The position numbers and the translations under genes are program-made. A stretch of 64,000 nt of DNA, from positions 28,728,882-28,792,881 of the forward strand of contig OY821518.1 of NCBI GenBank assembly GCA_963682025.1, in the 5' to 3' direction. The stretch comes from Cordilura impudica (Eukaryota > Arthropoda > Insecta > Diptera > Scathophagidae). The notes beneath the pieces are model-generated. The model saw only the letters and a program-made list of their open reading frames with translations, searched no databases and was not told the origin of the DNA. The stretch's first letter is position 1, and the number at the start of each line of letters is the position of its first letter. Below are positions 36,149 to 47,962 of the stretch, in pieces.

Positions 36149-36728
36149 ACATAAGTTGTTTACTTAGTATATAATTTCATATTAGCAAAAAGGGAACATT
36201 CTAAATGGTTTTTATAGAGGGGATTTAAACAAAGCACAGTGAACCATTTCACTAGAAGGCGGTCAAAAAATAACTTTGATTGGATTGGAATTTTGATATG
36301 CATTTTTTTTTGGTTTGGTAGGTGGGACTTTAGCCTTTAATTTTTGCTAGAAAACGTAAATATCGACCGATAGTAAAAAAAAGTTTAAAATACATTCTCA
36401 ATTTTAGTTGAATTTTAGTACAAAAGTGAAGTGTAAAAGGTTAAAATTTTTTTTTTGTATTTTATATTTTTCAGTTAATTTTACAACTAATATTTTTTAA
36501 ATATAAGTTAAATTTTGTCAGAAAATGCCAAACTTTGGCCCCCGTAAACTTTTTAGTGCTAATGTTCACAAGGGCCAAAGGTTGGCTTTTTTTGAAAGAG
36601 CCCGAGTTGGAATATAATTCATTAAGCAGCGAACGTAAAAGTTACCTGATATTGGTTAAGGATAGAGAAAATTCAATGAATCAATGAATATTTTTACGGT
36701 ACAAAAAATTTTTTTATTGTCTTTTTAA
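36149..36728. other. Non-coding stretch
   Basis: No gene recognised; AT-rich. Confidence 0.35.
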
Positions 36729-37349
36729 CCCCTTCACGGCCAATGGGACATATATGTCCCATTTTAATTTTTTCTTGGATTTTCCACATTTTCCAAACGT
36801 TTTTTTTAAAGCTGACCTGAGTCGACAGAGGATAGTTTTAGCTTTCAGACCATACAAAAAAAAAAATGCATATGTATTCTCAGGACCTAAGACGGTGACC
36901 CAAAAGTCTGAAAATTGTCTTTTTTTTAATGATATTTGGATGTCATTAATTCGGACATTATTGAACCGAAAACATTAAAAGTTTGATATAACATGGACCA
37001 GTATTTATGGTTTTCAGAAACACCAAAATCGGTTTATTATTCAGCAAAATTCAGTACGGGTAAAAAAGATGTTTTATAGTTTTATAATTTAATTAATTTA
37101 AAAAAATTCGTAATATTAAATCAACAATTAATTAAACTATAAATAAAAAGACTTAGAAAAAGATTGTTTCTAAATATACCAAAAATATAAAATCAATTAT
37201 GGTAATCGTCGAAGCAATTATAGTTTCTTGTAAAACAAAAAGGTTTTTTTGTACAAAAGAACGATTTTCCTTTCCATTTTTAGTACAACCTAAAAAAGTA
37301 ATAATCGATTCTCTTTGATCTATATTTAACGATTTACAGCAAATACAAA

Positions 37350-40300
37350 CAGAGGCCGATTTAGGCCTGCTCCTTTCCTAGGCACTCTTTAATATGAAAA
37401 AAACATAAAATTTTTTAATAATTAAATTATTGTGTATTAATTTTTATTAATTTAGATACATACATACTATATATACGTTTTTTTTAATTCACATATAATT
37501 AATCTTATATTTTGGCCAATTCAAAGCAGTGTCATATAAGTCTTATTTTTTATACATTTGTCTTATTTTCATACATATTTGCTTATATTTTCCGAACAAA
37601 AAATTGATAAAATTTTACACATGAGGTGTGTGTTTTTAAAAAAAATTAACTCCAAATTTTATAATTTTCTTTCAAAATTTGAGGTTTAAATAAAATAAAT
37701 TAAAATAAAATTCATATATTTATATCCAGACAAAAAGAAAAGCAAAAGTTTTTATGAAAAATATAAGTAACTTTTTAATAAGAATACTATTTTTTTAAAA
37801 ATATATTATTGAGTTTTTTCATTCAGCGCTTATTTTGTTAATTTAGTTTTTCGGGATTTTGATCGGGCAAAAACGTCAACTAATTCTTCAAAGTTTGTTT
37901 CTTAAACTAATTGGGTTTCAATAGACAATAATGCAAGGGCATTAAGTCTATCTTGGCCCATACTTGCCCGTAGATGGTTTTTTACTCTTTTAAGGGTGGA
38001 AAATGACCTTTCTGCTGAACAGTTTGTAGCAGGGATACTCAAAAAAATTCGTAAAGCTATGTATACATTGGGGTAAACATCTTGAAGATTACGTGAATGT
38101 AATATGTCGGATATATTTTTTGTAGAGCGCACATCTTCAGTATTTGCCAATAAATCTTTGAGTTGATAATGTAAATAAATGCATTCATTTGCTAATGTCT
38201 CTTCTAAATCATCAGGATACTTTTTGACGAGTTTATTTGCGTGACTTTTTAACTCATTTGTATCTATTTTAGACATATTATCAAAAAAGTGGAAGTTTAC
38301 AAAAAGTTTTTCGTATGCGTTTTTACGTTCGGATAACTGTACACTCAGAGTGTCCAAAATGGGATAGTAAATATTTGTACGAAAATTTTCTTTTCCACAA
38401 AATGGTGCCCTTTCATTTACCCGTGATTCATCTGACTGAAGTTTTCTTGTTTTTCTGCGACGAGTGTCATAATGATAATAATCTTGAACTCCAGATAACT
38501 TTTCGGCTTTTTCTTCGAATTCAGAAAATTGTTTATTTCTCATATCCTGAAGAAATGATGCTAGGGAACCATAAATTTGGATAACAGATGACAAATCAGC
38601 GTGAGATCCCTGAAGTTTCTTACTAGCAGCATTAAAACGATCTAAAATTACATTCCAAACAATGACTAGAATAGCTGTTTCTAGATGCTGTAATTTTCTT
38701 TGCAATCCAATAGCTTCAGATCGTGTAGTCGGTTTCTCGTCTTTGTTTTCTGCAATAAAGTTTAATGCATCAATTATTGCAGACCACTCTTTTTCTAAAG
38801 CATAACATGCATCATGTCGAGCAGACCAGCGAGTTTGAGATAGACTTTTGAGTCTTAAATTTGTCCGCTGCACCAAGAACTCCCAACGATGTGTAGATAT
38901 GGTAAAAAAATTATAAAGTTCTTCCAAAGTGAAAAAAAATTCTACTGCTTCGGGTACAGATTCAGCTGCACAAGTACCTACTAAATTCAAAGAATGGGCA
39001 GCGCAAGGCACGTAATCTGCTAAAGGATTTTTTGTTTTAATTCTAGCCTGGAGTCCTGAATATATACCTGACATATTACTTGCATTATCATAAGATTGAC
39101 CACGGCAGTTCATTATGTCCAAACCATTTCTTTCTAGAGAGTTTAACACGGCATTTTCAATATCTTTGGCTTTGTGACCAGTATTTGGTAAAAATTCTAA
39201 AAATCTTTCAACGGTTTCACCATTTTATCGAACATATCTAATAATTATAGCAAGCTGATCGACATGTGCAATGTCAGGCGTAGAATCTACAATGATACCA
39301 AAATACTTAGCCATTTGCACTTCAGTAGAAATGTGTTGTAATACTTTATCTCGAATCAAGGTTATAATTTCTTCGTAGATTGTTTTAGATAAGTACGACG
39401 TTTTTCCACTCCCAGGGTGCGCACAACATTTTAAATGCTCAGATAAAAATGGATCAAACTCGGCAAGAAGCTCTACTGTTCCTAAGAAATTTCCATTTCG
39501 TAGATCTCCAATTTGTTCTGAATGTCCTCTGTATAAAATTTTTCTCCAATACGAAATTTCTTCATCTAGCTGTTTAATTAGACTTTGATCAACACGGCCT
39601 TGAACTACTGCTCGAGCTTTTATATGATAAACATTAGTTTTATGAAAATCTGAATTTTCGTGAGCTTCAACGCGTGCATTTGAGTTTTTCCAGTCACTAA
39701 ACCCTTCGCCGGTAAAAGCATTAATTTCACCACTTCTACCAAATAACAAACAAGGAACACAAAATACAGACCCTTTAGTCTCTGAATAAATCAACCACTC
39801 ACGGCGTTGAATTTCTCCGTTTTTTAAAGTACGTTGAAATAGGTTTTTGGAACAATACCTAGTTTTATCATTGTAAACGTTTTTGGAATTTTTGAAATTT
39901 GTGATGTTATTTGGTGGCGTACCGTTTGTACTTATGTATTCCCGTGTTTCTTCATTTAAATTCCACAAAAAGGGATCACTATCAATCTTTATAACATCAG
40001 TTCGAATTAAATTGTCGCTTAATAAGGTTGTTGAAGAAGAGTTTGAATGTATTTCTTCGATATCTTGTGCTAAAGTCCGTTCTAAGTCCTGCTAAATAAA
40101 ATATTACTTTTCAACAACCACAATTTTTTTTAGTTATATTAAAACTTTTTATTCAATTGAAAAAAAGCACTATAATTAGTACGAAATGCTTACTTTAGAT
40201 GAACATGATGGTTGTTGTTCATTATCAAAGGATTTTGTCAAACAATTTGTCATAAAAGTAGATATTTTTGGTGTTTTTTTTAGTATTTTGTTCAGTCTTT

Positions 40301-40876
40301 TTTTTACGATATTCAGCACCGCTGAGATTTTCCCGATAGGCACTCATATTAAAAAAAAAAACAATAGATTAGAATTGCAAAAACACAAAAAGATGTTGAT
40401 ACTTGTATAGGTATGTGAACACTATCAATTAGAATGAGCCACACACATTCAAAATAAATAACACCCACATTTTTATTTTTCATAGATAATTATTGAAAAG
40501 GGAAATCACCTAATTATTCTTTAAAACCTTCTGAGCAGTGATGGGAATTTAGCTATTTTCCCGCCAAATCTAGCGATTTTAAAATAAAGTTAAGGTACAC
40601 AGATTTTTTAAGAATATTATTTTATTTATTTTTATTAAATCTGTGGTCAGAATCGATAACCCTCTAAGTCGAATTACTAATAAGAAAGTAAATTCAATAA
40701 TTGAATTATTTAATATAATTAAATAGAAATTTCGTACTCGTTTAAAGCAAAACTGGGCCAAATCAATTTTCGAATTTAAATAGCCCTTATATTATTTTAC
40801 CTTTAAATTTTGGCGCCCTTTAAATTATGCCGCCCTAGGCCTGGGCCTCATGGGCCTAGGCGTAAATCCACCACTG
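37350..40876 (-). mobile_element. Complete hAT transposon with 8-bp duplication
   Basis: Ends CAGAGGCCGATTTAGGCCT (37350) and, inverted at 40876, CAGTGGTGGATTTACGCCT are imperfect TIRs of hAT type, CAG.GG start. The 8 bases outside are identical on both sides, AATACAAA at 37342-37349 and 40877-40884, a perfect hAT-size target duplication. The 3527-bp element carries one gene on the minus strand (ZMYM1-like transposase). The intact duplication and near-intact gene argue for a fairly recent insertion. Confidence 0.95.
37902..40347 (-). pseudogene. hAT transposase, ZMYM1/TTF type, with one stop and one frameshift
   Basis: Transposase of the hAT group often annotated as zinc finger MYM-type protein 1-like. 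Exon 1 starts at 40347 (MSAYRENLSGAEYRK, the usual LSGAEYRK start). An A8 run at 40298-40305 then shifts the frame, and KTPKISTFMTN continues to a GTAAGC donor at 40193. A 102-base intron ends in TTTATTTAG at 40092, with phase kept. Exon 2 reads a TTF-type zinc finger (REWLIYS...FCVPCLLFG near 39750, paired with ENSDFH), then a DUF4371-like RNase-H core (YFGIIVDSTPDIAHVDQL). A single in-frame TAA at 39225-39227 interrupts it. It then resumes as ...RGQSYDNASNMSG, with W..RHDA near 38815, and ends with the hAT dimerisation motif CSAERSFSTLKRVKNHLR near 38000. Apart from the two lesions the frame is open for over 660 codons. Confidence 0.93.
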
Positions 40877-41259
40877 AATACAAAACCAACGCTACAGGTA
40901 TTTATGAAAAAAATAAAAACACAAATCACTGACTTGCTTTGAGCGGAGTAAATTAGTTGCTAGTTTTGATCGTTGACGACCAATGGGATATATACGGCCC
41001 GCGGATTTTCTCCTTGAAGGAATTAAAAAAAAATATTTATGAAATATTTTTGTTTAGAAATGTTGAATCGTTAAGTACGAATCTACAACTAAATTCAAAT
41101 TTTCCAGCAGTTTAGGTTACGTTGTGAAAGGGTTAAATATTTCTATATCAATTTTTATTGTAAATTTATAAAACACATAAATCTTTATATCAAGAAAAAT
41201 TTTTAACTAAATAAGAAAGAGTATAACTTATTGTTAGTGTACTGAAAAACTACTTTAAA

Positions 41260-42209
41260 TCAAACATATTTAGTAAATAATTCTTCTAAATAGCCTTGAT
41301 TTTCATCTTCTAGAAGTTGTTTAGCTTCTTCGTCTAATTCAATAAAGGTAGTTTTCCATTTTGGTCGAATGTTGGACATATATGGATCTGAAGTACACAA
41401 CAAAATAGTGATAAAGTCTTCATTAGGGCAACATCTGGACATTTTTCTTGTGTTGTGCTCGCAAAGGGATCTGTAGTCCTTGTTCCTTTTCTCTATTGTT
41501 TTGAATTATTTGTTCCCCATGGTACAAAATTATATGAACTGTGGATGGCATATATCTCCAAGAGTATTTTTCGTTATAAATTATAGCTGTTTTGTTGGTG
41601 CACTCTCCAAATTTTTTTGCATTTATCTTTCTGCTACATGCTCGAAGTTGTAATATTATTTTTAATCGTCTTGTTAATTCATGATCTACACCTGTGATAG
41701 ATGCTGCAGTTTTTGGATCGCAAAAATCTCAATGCAGTATTTCTATAATTTGATATTCCTTCTCCTTGTTTTGGTTGGTCGATTGTGAGTCCTAGCTGTA
41801 GACAATTTTCTTGAATTTATTTTTTTTTGCTTTCTTAATTTTCTTTGTTTTTTCTCACTGTTTCGCCTAACGGAAAAAATTACAAATCATAACACAATTT
41901 AAGGATATACTCCATAAAAGGCATTCTGCCATGAAGAGGGGACACTCCAAATTCATAGGCTTCCTTAAAACTATCGTCTTGTGGTGGGGGTTGGCTTAAT
42001 TGACTTGATGTCTTTTGGCATACAAAGCAGCTTGACGATGACTTTGTTTCGGCTAAAGCTTGTGCAACTGTTCCATCAATCATTGTGGGACACATTTTAA
42101 ACATTACTTCAATGTCGTAGTCATCAAATTTAAATATTACTGGTTGAAGTTCTTTAACTTGGTCTTTTATTTTTTGAACTTCTTCAATTTTTGATTTCAA
42201 GGAAACCAA
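41260..42209 (-). pseudogene. Transib transposase remnant (RAG1-related)
   Basis: Minus-strand C-terminal half of a Transib transposase, the DDE family related to RAG1. An open part (42209-41880) has LQPVIFKFDD, then MIDGTVAQALAETKSS near 42083, matching the second-aspartate block recalled as TMVDGKVCNAVTETKS, then CFVC and GVSPLHGRMPFMEY (family: GLSTLHAWIRFLE). After frameshifts, 41780-41480 reads IDQPKQGEGISNYRNTALRF, LRDPKTAASITGVDHEL, and YSWRYMPSTVHIIL. The last open part (41442-41260) reads NEDFITILLCTSDPYMSNI and ends at a natural-looking C-terminus. The N-terminal first-aspartate block is absent, and the segment with the catalytic glutamate is largely lost. Dead copy. No termini identified. 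Confidence 0.85.
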
Positions 42210-42521
42210 AGTCCTTTTTGAATGCTAATTTTTTACATTAATTTCAGTTGCTCTACCAGCAACTGACAGCTCTAAGCCACTATAGAACTCAATTTCCGAG
42301 TATTAATGTTTTTGAAAAATACCCATGTAAATGTACCTGTCAAAATAAAAAAGATTTTACCCATTAATATTATTTAGCAATTAAGCGCATTATGTCTCAA
42401 CCCATTTTTATAAGTATATAACAACTCGTGTCAACTCTACCGTTTCCTTTTTCTGTCAGTATATAAAATCAAATATACTCACGCAAAAAAAAATACAGTG
42501 GTACGACCAACTTTTGTATTC
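42210..42521. other. Non-coding stretch upstream of the Transib remnant
   Basis: No further Transib peptide can be read here; nothing else seen. Confidence 0.35.
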
Positions 42522-42675
42522 ATAACACACAGACGGACGGACATCGTTAAATCGACTCAGAAAGTGAGTTTAAGTCAATTCGTATAATAAAAGATCGGTA
42601 TACGTTCAATATTTTTGGTAGTTACAAATATCAGGGCAAACTCATTATACCCTAACCACATAGTGGAAAACTTTT
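42522..42675 (-). mobile_element. HINE/DINE-like 5' end fragment, copy 15
   Basis: Minus-oriented terminal 150 bases: ACACAGACGGACGGACATCG to ATTATACCCTAACCACATAG. Truncated at the GTCC tract, a frequent breakpoint. Confidence 0.8.
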
Positions 42676-42998
42676 GTATTCATAAATTTTCACAAAATAT
42701 CTGCCCTTGGGTCAGAAAAATTGGGTATACAATAGGGTGTAGGAGTGTAGGGCAGGGCTCGTGCTACAGAAGAGTGCAAGTTTTTTTTAATGGCTTTTGA
42801 TGGGCAGGAGTTATTCTCCATTCAGTAGGAGATTTTTTGTAAATTTGACCTTTTAAAAAATTTTTTTTTAATTTCTAAACGATTCAGTGACTTTATATTT
42901 CCAACATTAATATAAAAAATTTATTTTACTTTCAAATCTTTTAAAGGAAAGAAGTTACAGTCATTTATTCAATTTCAGTTCAAATTATTTTCTAATGA
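42676..42998. other. Non-coding spacer
   Basis: AT-rich, no feature. Confidence 0.3.
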
Positions 42999-43378
42999 TC
43001 TATACTCTTAATTGGCTGGGCGATTTCTTGTGACTAATGTTTTGTTCTACCGTTTTATCCCGATTTTAACCAAACGTATATTATTTGAAAGGTATTTCTT
43101 TTAACCCGTTTTGCAGATTTGCAGATTTACAGATTTTTAAATTTTTTCCTTTATTTTGAGTAAATTACATTTAAAGTTAATACTAACACATACATAAAAT
43201 TATACAATGCTATGTGTATATTTATTAAATTTGCTAATGTGTTTGTAGTATAAATGAGTTTGTTTTCTGTTGTTGATGTGTGAATTGTCTATAATTGATA
43301 CTTTAAGGGTCCTTATTTAATGAAAAAATAAAATATCCTAGAGTTTGCGCTCGAATTTCGAGGGCTGGAGTCTGCTAG
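42999..43378 (+). mobile_element. Non-autonomous Helitron-like element, copy H4
   Basis: 5' TCTATACTCTTAATTGGCTG, 3' hairpin CTCGAATTTCGAG then GGCTGGAGTCTGCTAG followed by T. About 380 bp and full length. Confidence 0.88.
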
Positions 43379-43883
43379 TATTAATAAATATTTTACAATT
43401 TACTTTTAAATATTTAAGAGTTTAGGAACTATGTTCCTTTTCTACTTAATAAAAATTTGTTAACAATAACATTTATATATTTACATTTTGTTATGGGAAC
43501 GCAAGGAGAAAATTTTTACAAAAACTTTTTTGAAAGAGTTACAGTCATTTAAAAACTAAAATGTACAAAGAAATTTTCAATTTTAGCGAAATACTGAGGA
43601 AGTCCATTGAAATAGAGTAGTTTTTTTTGGCTCCCGATGTTAACTGGTATTTATTTTCAAATGAATAACATAACTTCAAAATCGGTAACCATAAAAAAAT
43701 GATTTTTGGCCGCCTACTCAAAATATGGTACACAGTGCGGTGAGGTTTTTTAGCCTGGCTTTTTCTTTAATTCTCTACGTGATTTTTTGACGTTTATTCT
43801 GTCAATTTTTTTATTTATTAATTTTAATAACTTGCAAAAAATACGGAATTTTTTTTTTAATTAAATGACGCTTAATAAAATCA
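43379..43883. other. Non-coding spacer
   Basis: AT-rich, no gene seen. Confidence 0.3.
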
Positions 43884-43891
43884 CTTTAAAC

Positions 43892-44591
43892 CAAGGTTCA
43901 GAAAATACACACATGAAACACACAATGTTCTGTTCAAAAGCAGCCAACACATATCTTTATTTTCATATCAATTATGTGCGTTTCTAAATTTTCTACGGTG
44001 CCCAACACAACCATGACTGTGTTCGTTTTAATATTTCGTTATTTACACGAACATTTTTGTATCACGTACTTTTTGTTTCAATCACACATAAAGCACACAT
44101 TTTTGAGTGTTGCTTTATTTGAAGTTCATGTTCTGGTACGTGTACTGAAAAAAAAAAAAACAAAACATGTACAATAAACAGGTTCGAGTTCAGTTATATT
44201 TTAAGTCGTGTTGTGGCTCGTGTAGTAAGAAAAAACAGAACATGTACAATAAACAGGTTCGAGTTCAGTTATATTTTAAACACGACTGTTTATTGTACAT
44301 GTTCTGTTTTTTTTTCAGTACACGTACCAGAACATGAACTTCAAATAAAGCAACACTCAAAAATGTGTGCTTTATGTGTGATTGAAACAAAAAGTACGTG
44401 ATACAAAAATGTTCGTGTAAATAACGAAATATTAAAACGAACACAGTCATGGTTGTGTTGGGCACCGAAGAAAATTTAAAAACAAACATAATTGATATGA
44501 AAATAAAAATATGTGTGTGTTGGTCTAAGTTATGTTTGTTTACATATATGTACGAGTTTTTTATTCAGTGTGTGTTTTTTTCTGAACTCTG
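43892..44591. mobile_element. hAT-type foldback element, 700 bp, 8-bp duplication
   Basis: Two long inverted arms (roughly 43892-44185 and 44260-44591) that differ at few positions in their inner 250 bases and more at the outer ends. The tips are CAAGGTTCAGAAAA and, inverted, CAGAGTTCAGAAAA. CTTTAAAC flanks both sides exactly (43884-43891 and 44592-44599). An 8-bp duplication with CA(A/G)(G/A)GTTCAG ends fits a hAT-derived MITE. The centre also holds a direct repeat of about 60 bases (ACATGTACAATAAACAGG). A lone half of the same family lies at 58.8-59.0 kb. Confidence 0.92.
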
Positions 44592-44599
44592 CTTTAAAC

Positions 44600-45059
44600 G
44601 CATTTTTCAATGGCGGTTTCTAAAATCACTTGTCTGTCACTTAGTTGAGACTAGAATAGGAATAGGGCAACCTGCTGGTATTATAAATTATATGCGTTTG
44701 TCACAAATTATCTTTTCAAAAAGGTATAAATATGAAAAATCAGATATATTCTAAATGGAAATAATTTTTTTTTTATAAATTTATAATTTTTTTAAAGCCT
44801 GATAATGTAAAAGGCGACTTGTTATAAAATGACAAATTTTTATTATCCTTCTTACTAAATTTTTAATCGTCTTCAAAGTAACCCGCCTCTGATAGAATAG
44901 ACTTATGCTAATATGTTTTCCAATCCTCGATACAGTTGTTAAAGATGATTTTCTGAATGGCCTTCAAAACTCGTATCGATTCAGCTTTTATCTCCACAAT
45001 GGATTCGAAGTGGTGTCCCCTTAGTGGGACATGATTCACATGATGCCAATTTAAGCTCT
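44600..45059. other. Non-coding stretch
   Basis: No gene or recognised repeat. Confidence 0.3.
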
Positions 45060-45345
45060 TTGCAAATTTTTTCCCTTATCCGACCGATCTGAAACTTTGT
45101 CCATAGACTGGCTGTGGCCAAAGATTAATTTTAAGACAGTCACATACAGTCACGGGGTGATTTAAACTCCATTACCCCTCATCCAATCAATCTGAATCTT
45201 GGTCCATAGACTTGTAGTGACCAAAGATTAATTTTAAATTAGTCAAGCAAAGTCACGCACAGTCACGGAGAGATCCAAGACTCATATGCATAATGAAAGG
45301 AAGAGTTTTAATAAAAACTTTGTTTTTATAGGTTAAATTATTTTT
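45060..45345 (+). repeat. Element of 122-bp tandem repeats, copy C (short)
   Basis: Two units with CTTATCCGACCGATCTGAAA and AGTCACGCACAGTCACGGAG, ending in the same right edge as copy A (ACTCATATGCATAATG...GGTTAAATTATT). Shows that unit number varies between dispersed copies while the right end is constant. Confidence 0.8.
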
Positions 45346-46652
45346 TCATTTGGTAGTGAATTGTTATCAAAAAGTTATATACATACATCATTCTCTCAAT
45401 ACTTTACTAATTTCTATTGGATCTCTAATTAAGATTTTAGATTCGTTTTGGAATACTGGGGTTTGCGCTTTAAAGACTCGGGATTAGCATTTAATCCTTA
45501 TAAAAATCTTTCTTGACTTCGACTTTTCTGCATGTTTCAAATCTCCAGTATGAACTGGTTTTTCTTTCTGACTGTAATGCCACAATGGCAAATTTAACAC
45601 TAAACATTTTGATGCGGCCACTGCTTACGTTTCAAATCTTCAATTGTTAGTCAAGATAAAGTACAAGTTAAAAATTTTTAACCGACAAATAAGCCGCTGT
45701 GTGGCGGCTGTTTACTCTAAGGGTTAATATAAAAACCTGACCTTTTTGTAAACGAAATTTTTACAAATAGTGGCGCTTTTGAAAACAAAAAACAAAAAAA
45801 AAAACCCCTCCAGTCCATAAGTTTTAACATTTAAAATAATAAACACACATTAACTTTTTTTTATCTACGAGTATAACTAAGTTCAACAGATATGAACAAC
45901 TTTAGACATACAAATCTAAACAAAAAACAATAAATATACCCAACATATTTGCTTAGAACAAATTTAAATAAAAAAAAAAAAAACATATACAAATGAACAT
46001 ACATAAATAGATATAAAATCTAAATATTAAAAAAGAAAAACAACAACAACACATTAACGACCCAAAACAGTAGCATATTTGCATTAAAATTAGTCTTTAA
46101 ACAAAGTCATAAATTTTTAATATTATTATTTTTTTTAAGATTTTAATAATAAGAACATTTCCATAAAAAAACAAAATCTCTGAATAAATATTAGAATAGA
46201 TAAATAACATGAAAATAAAAATTATGGTTATCTCCTCTATGCAATAAACGACTACTGTTTTACTGTGTGTTTTCATAATTTCCTGCAGTTAAATAAATTA
46301 GAAAAAAAATATAACAAAAATTTTAAAACAAATACGGGAAAACATTTAAGTGATTTTTAAAACAAATACAAAACTAAAGTAATAAATAATAGTTGAAATA
46401 ACTTAATTAAATAAAACAAAAAACGAAAATTCTATGTGCAGTTCAAATTAAAAAGTTTAACTGTACTCAGAAAACCTTTTGGAATTCTTTAGAAAATAAA
46501 TCGTTCTATAACTTTACAGTCGTATAGGATAATTTCATAATACAAAAGTCAGCATGAAGCCATAATTTATGGGATAGTTAGCCGTACTTAAAAAGAAAGA
46601 AAGCTACTTAGGCCACTCAATATGTTTTGCGATAAGGTTATAGCTCCATAAT
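45346..46652. other. AT-rich single-copy stretch
   Basis: No gene. Poly-A rich. Confidence 0.35.
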
Positions 46653-47010
46653 TTATAATATTAATAGGCAAGGCGATTTCTAATGACCCCTTCTACTTTC
46701 TTAGATATCTACCGATTTTGACAAAAAATTTACCATTTGAAAGGTATTTTTTTGCAGATATGCACCATCCTTACAGATGTGCATCATCTGGTACATTTTT
46801 TTGTTGTTACCAACACATACAGAAAACACTTATTTACTATACAATGCTGTATGTGTGTTTATGAATTATTATTTATGAATTATTTATTAACAAACCAATT
46901 TATATACCTTCTGTGCGTTCACCAAATATCTGTAATGAAATTTAATGAATTTTATTTAAAAATTCACATTTTAATGAATTTTTTTAAACGTTCATAAATT
47001 TTTTATATAT

Positions 47011-47267
47011 CTGTGGTCACAAGCGATAACCGCCTAAGTCGACTTAAGAACGATTGAGTTATGTATGTTATCATATTCTACTAACAACGCTTTATACATA
47101 TTTACGTGAAATCCCCATTTCTCTAACACTATTTTTTTAAAAAAAGTTATTAATGAAAACATACTGACCTAAGTCGTAATGAAGCCCCATTACATTTATA
47201 TAAAAAGCTATTTTTCTTGAGAGCATGATTTTCGACTTAGGCCGCTAATGCTTGTGACCACAGATAT
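47011..47267. mobile_element. Intact MITE, 257 bp, TCTGTGGTCACAAGC ends
   Basis: TCTGTGGTCACAAGCGATAA with CCGCCTAAGTCG at the left and its reverse complement (with CATTAGCGG) at the right. TATATA abuts both ends. It is the uninterrupted version of the element at 28703-29697. Confidence 0.9.
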
Positions 47268-47278
47268 ATAGATTAAAA

Positions 47279-47962
47279 AAGTAAGAAAATTATAGTCGGT
47301 CTACACCGACTATATGATACCCTATACCATGGTTTAGAGACCCTATCTCTTCGGTCCAACTAATCCGAATAGAAAATAAGCATATACCAAATTGGAGTGG
47401 CATTGTAATCATTTTTTTTTGCTGCAGATATGAAAAAGTTCATATATGGGGACAAATTTGAAAAATCTGTGCAATAGATATAAGTCAAGATCGGGCAGCA
47501 GCTCTATATGCGGCATATGACTAAGAACTGTCCTATGGGGATTATTTTTGGACTACTGATTAATGAGTATAAAAAAACGTATTCAAACCCAATTTGACTG
47601 AGATCTATATGTCAATTTGGATCTTATGGCAATTTATGTCGATTTCATAAAGGTCATTTGTATGTGGACTAGGTCTGAAGATGGACCGAATTTCACGAAT
47701 TTCATTTGCGTTCATCCTATGGCTGATAAAAGCTTATATACCAGATTTCATCACAATATATTCATAGTTGTGATCTGTGTGTTCATGTAAACCTTGTAAT
47801 CAAACTAACAAGGTTTACATGAACACACAGACGGACGGACGCACATAGCTAAAGCGACTCAGAAAGTGATTCTGAGTCGATCGGTATAATAAAAGTTGGG
47901 TCTAGACCAAATATTTTTGGTACTTACAAACAGCAGCACAAAGTCATTATACCCAAACCACT
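47279..47962 (-). mobile_element. HINE/DINE-like element, copy 16, with a new hairpin
   Basis: Minus-oriented, palindrome AGTCGGTCTACACCGACT at the start, ATTATACCCAAACCACTT at the end. At about 47778-47831 the block TGTGTGTTCATGTAAACCTT is followed ten bases on by its exact reverse complement, an inverted duplication absent from all other copies. Most of the central segment (GGTCCTGACC...) is deleted. Confidence 0.85.

Larger units (their letters stand above)
36729..41132. mobile_element. Possible TTAA-type (piggyBac-like) MITE split by the hAT element
   Basis: TTAA stands at 36725-36728 and 41133-41136. Immediately inside are CCCCTTCAC and, inverted, CCCTTTCAC (8 of 9 matching). TTAA duplication with CCC-type ends is typical of piggyBac. 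Both sides also contain a CCAATGGGA(C/T)ATATA block, which on the left is a perfect palindrome (GGGACATATATGTCCC). Without the hAT insert the element would be about 860 bp. The TIR is very short and the inner blocks are not symmetrically placed, so this could be coincidence. Confidence 0.4.

Noticed and set aside
43974..44489. Two near-identical 67-74 codon frames on opposite strands
   Set aside because: They are the two inverted arms of the hAT foldback; identity of the peptides only reflects identity of the arms.
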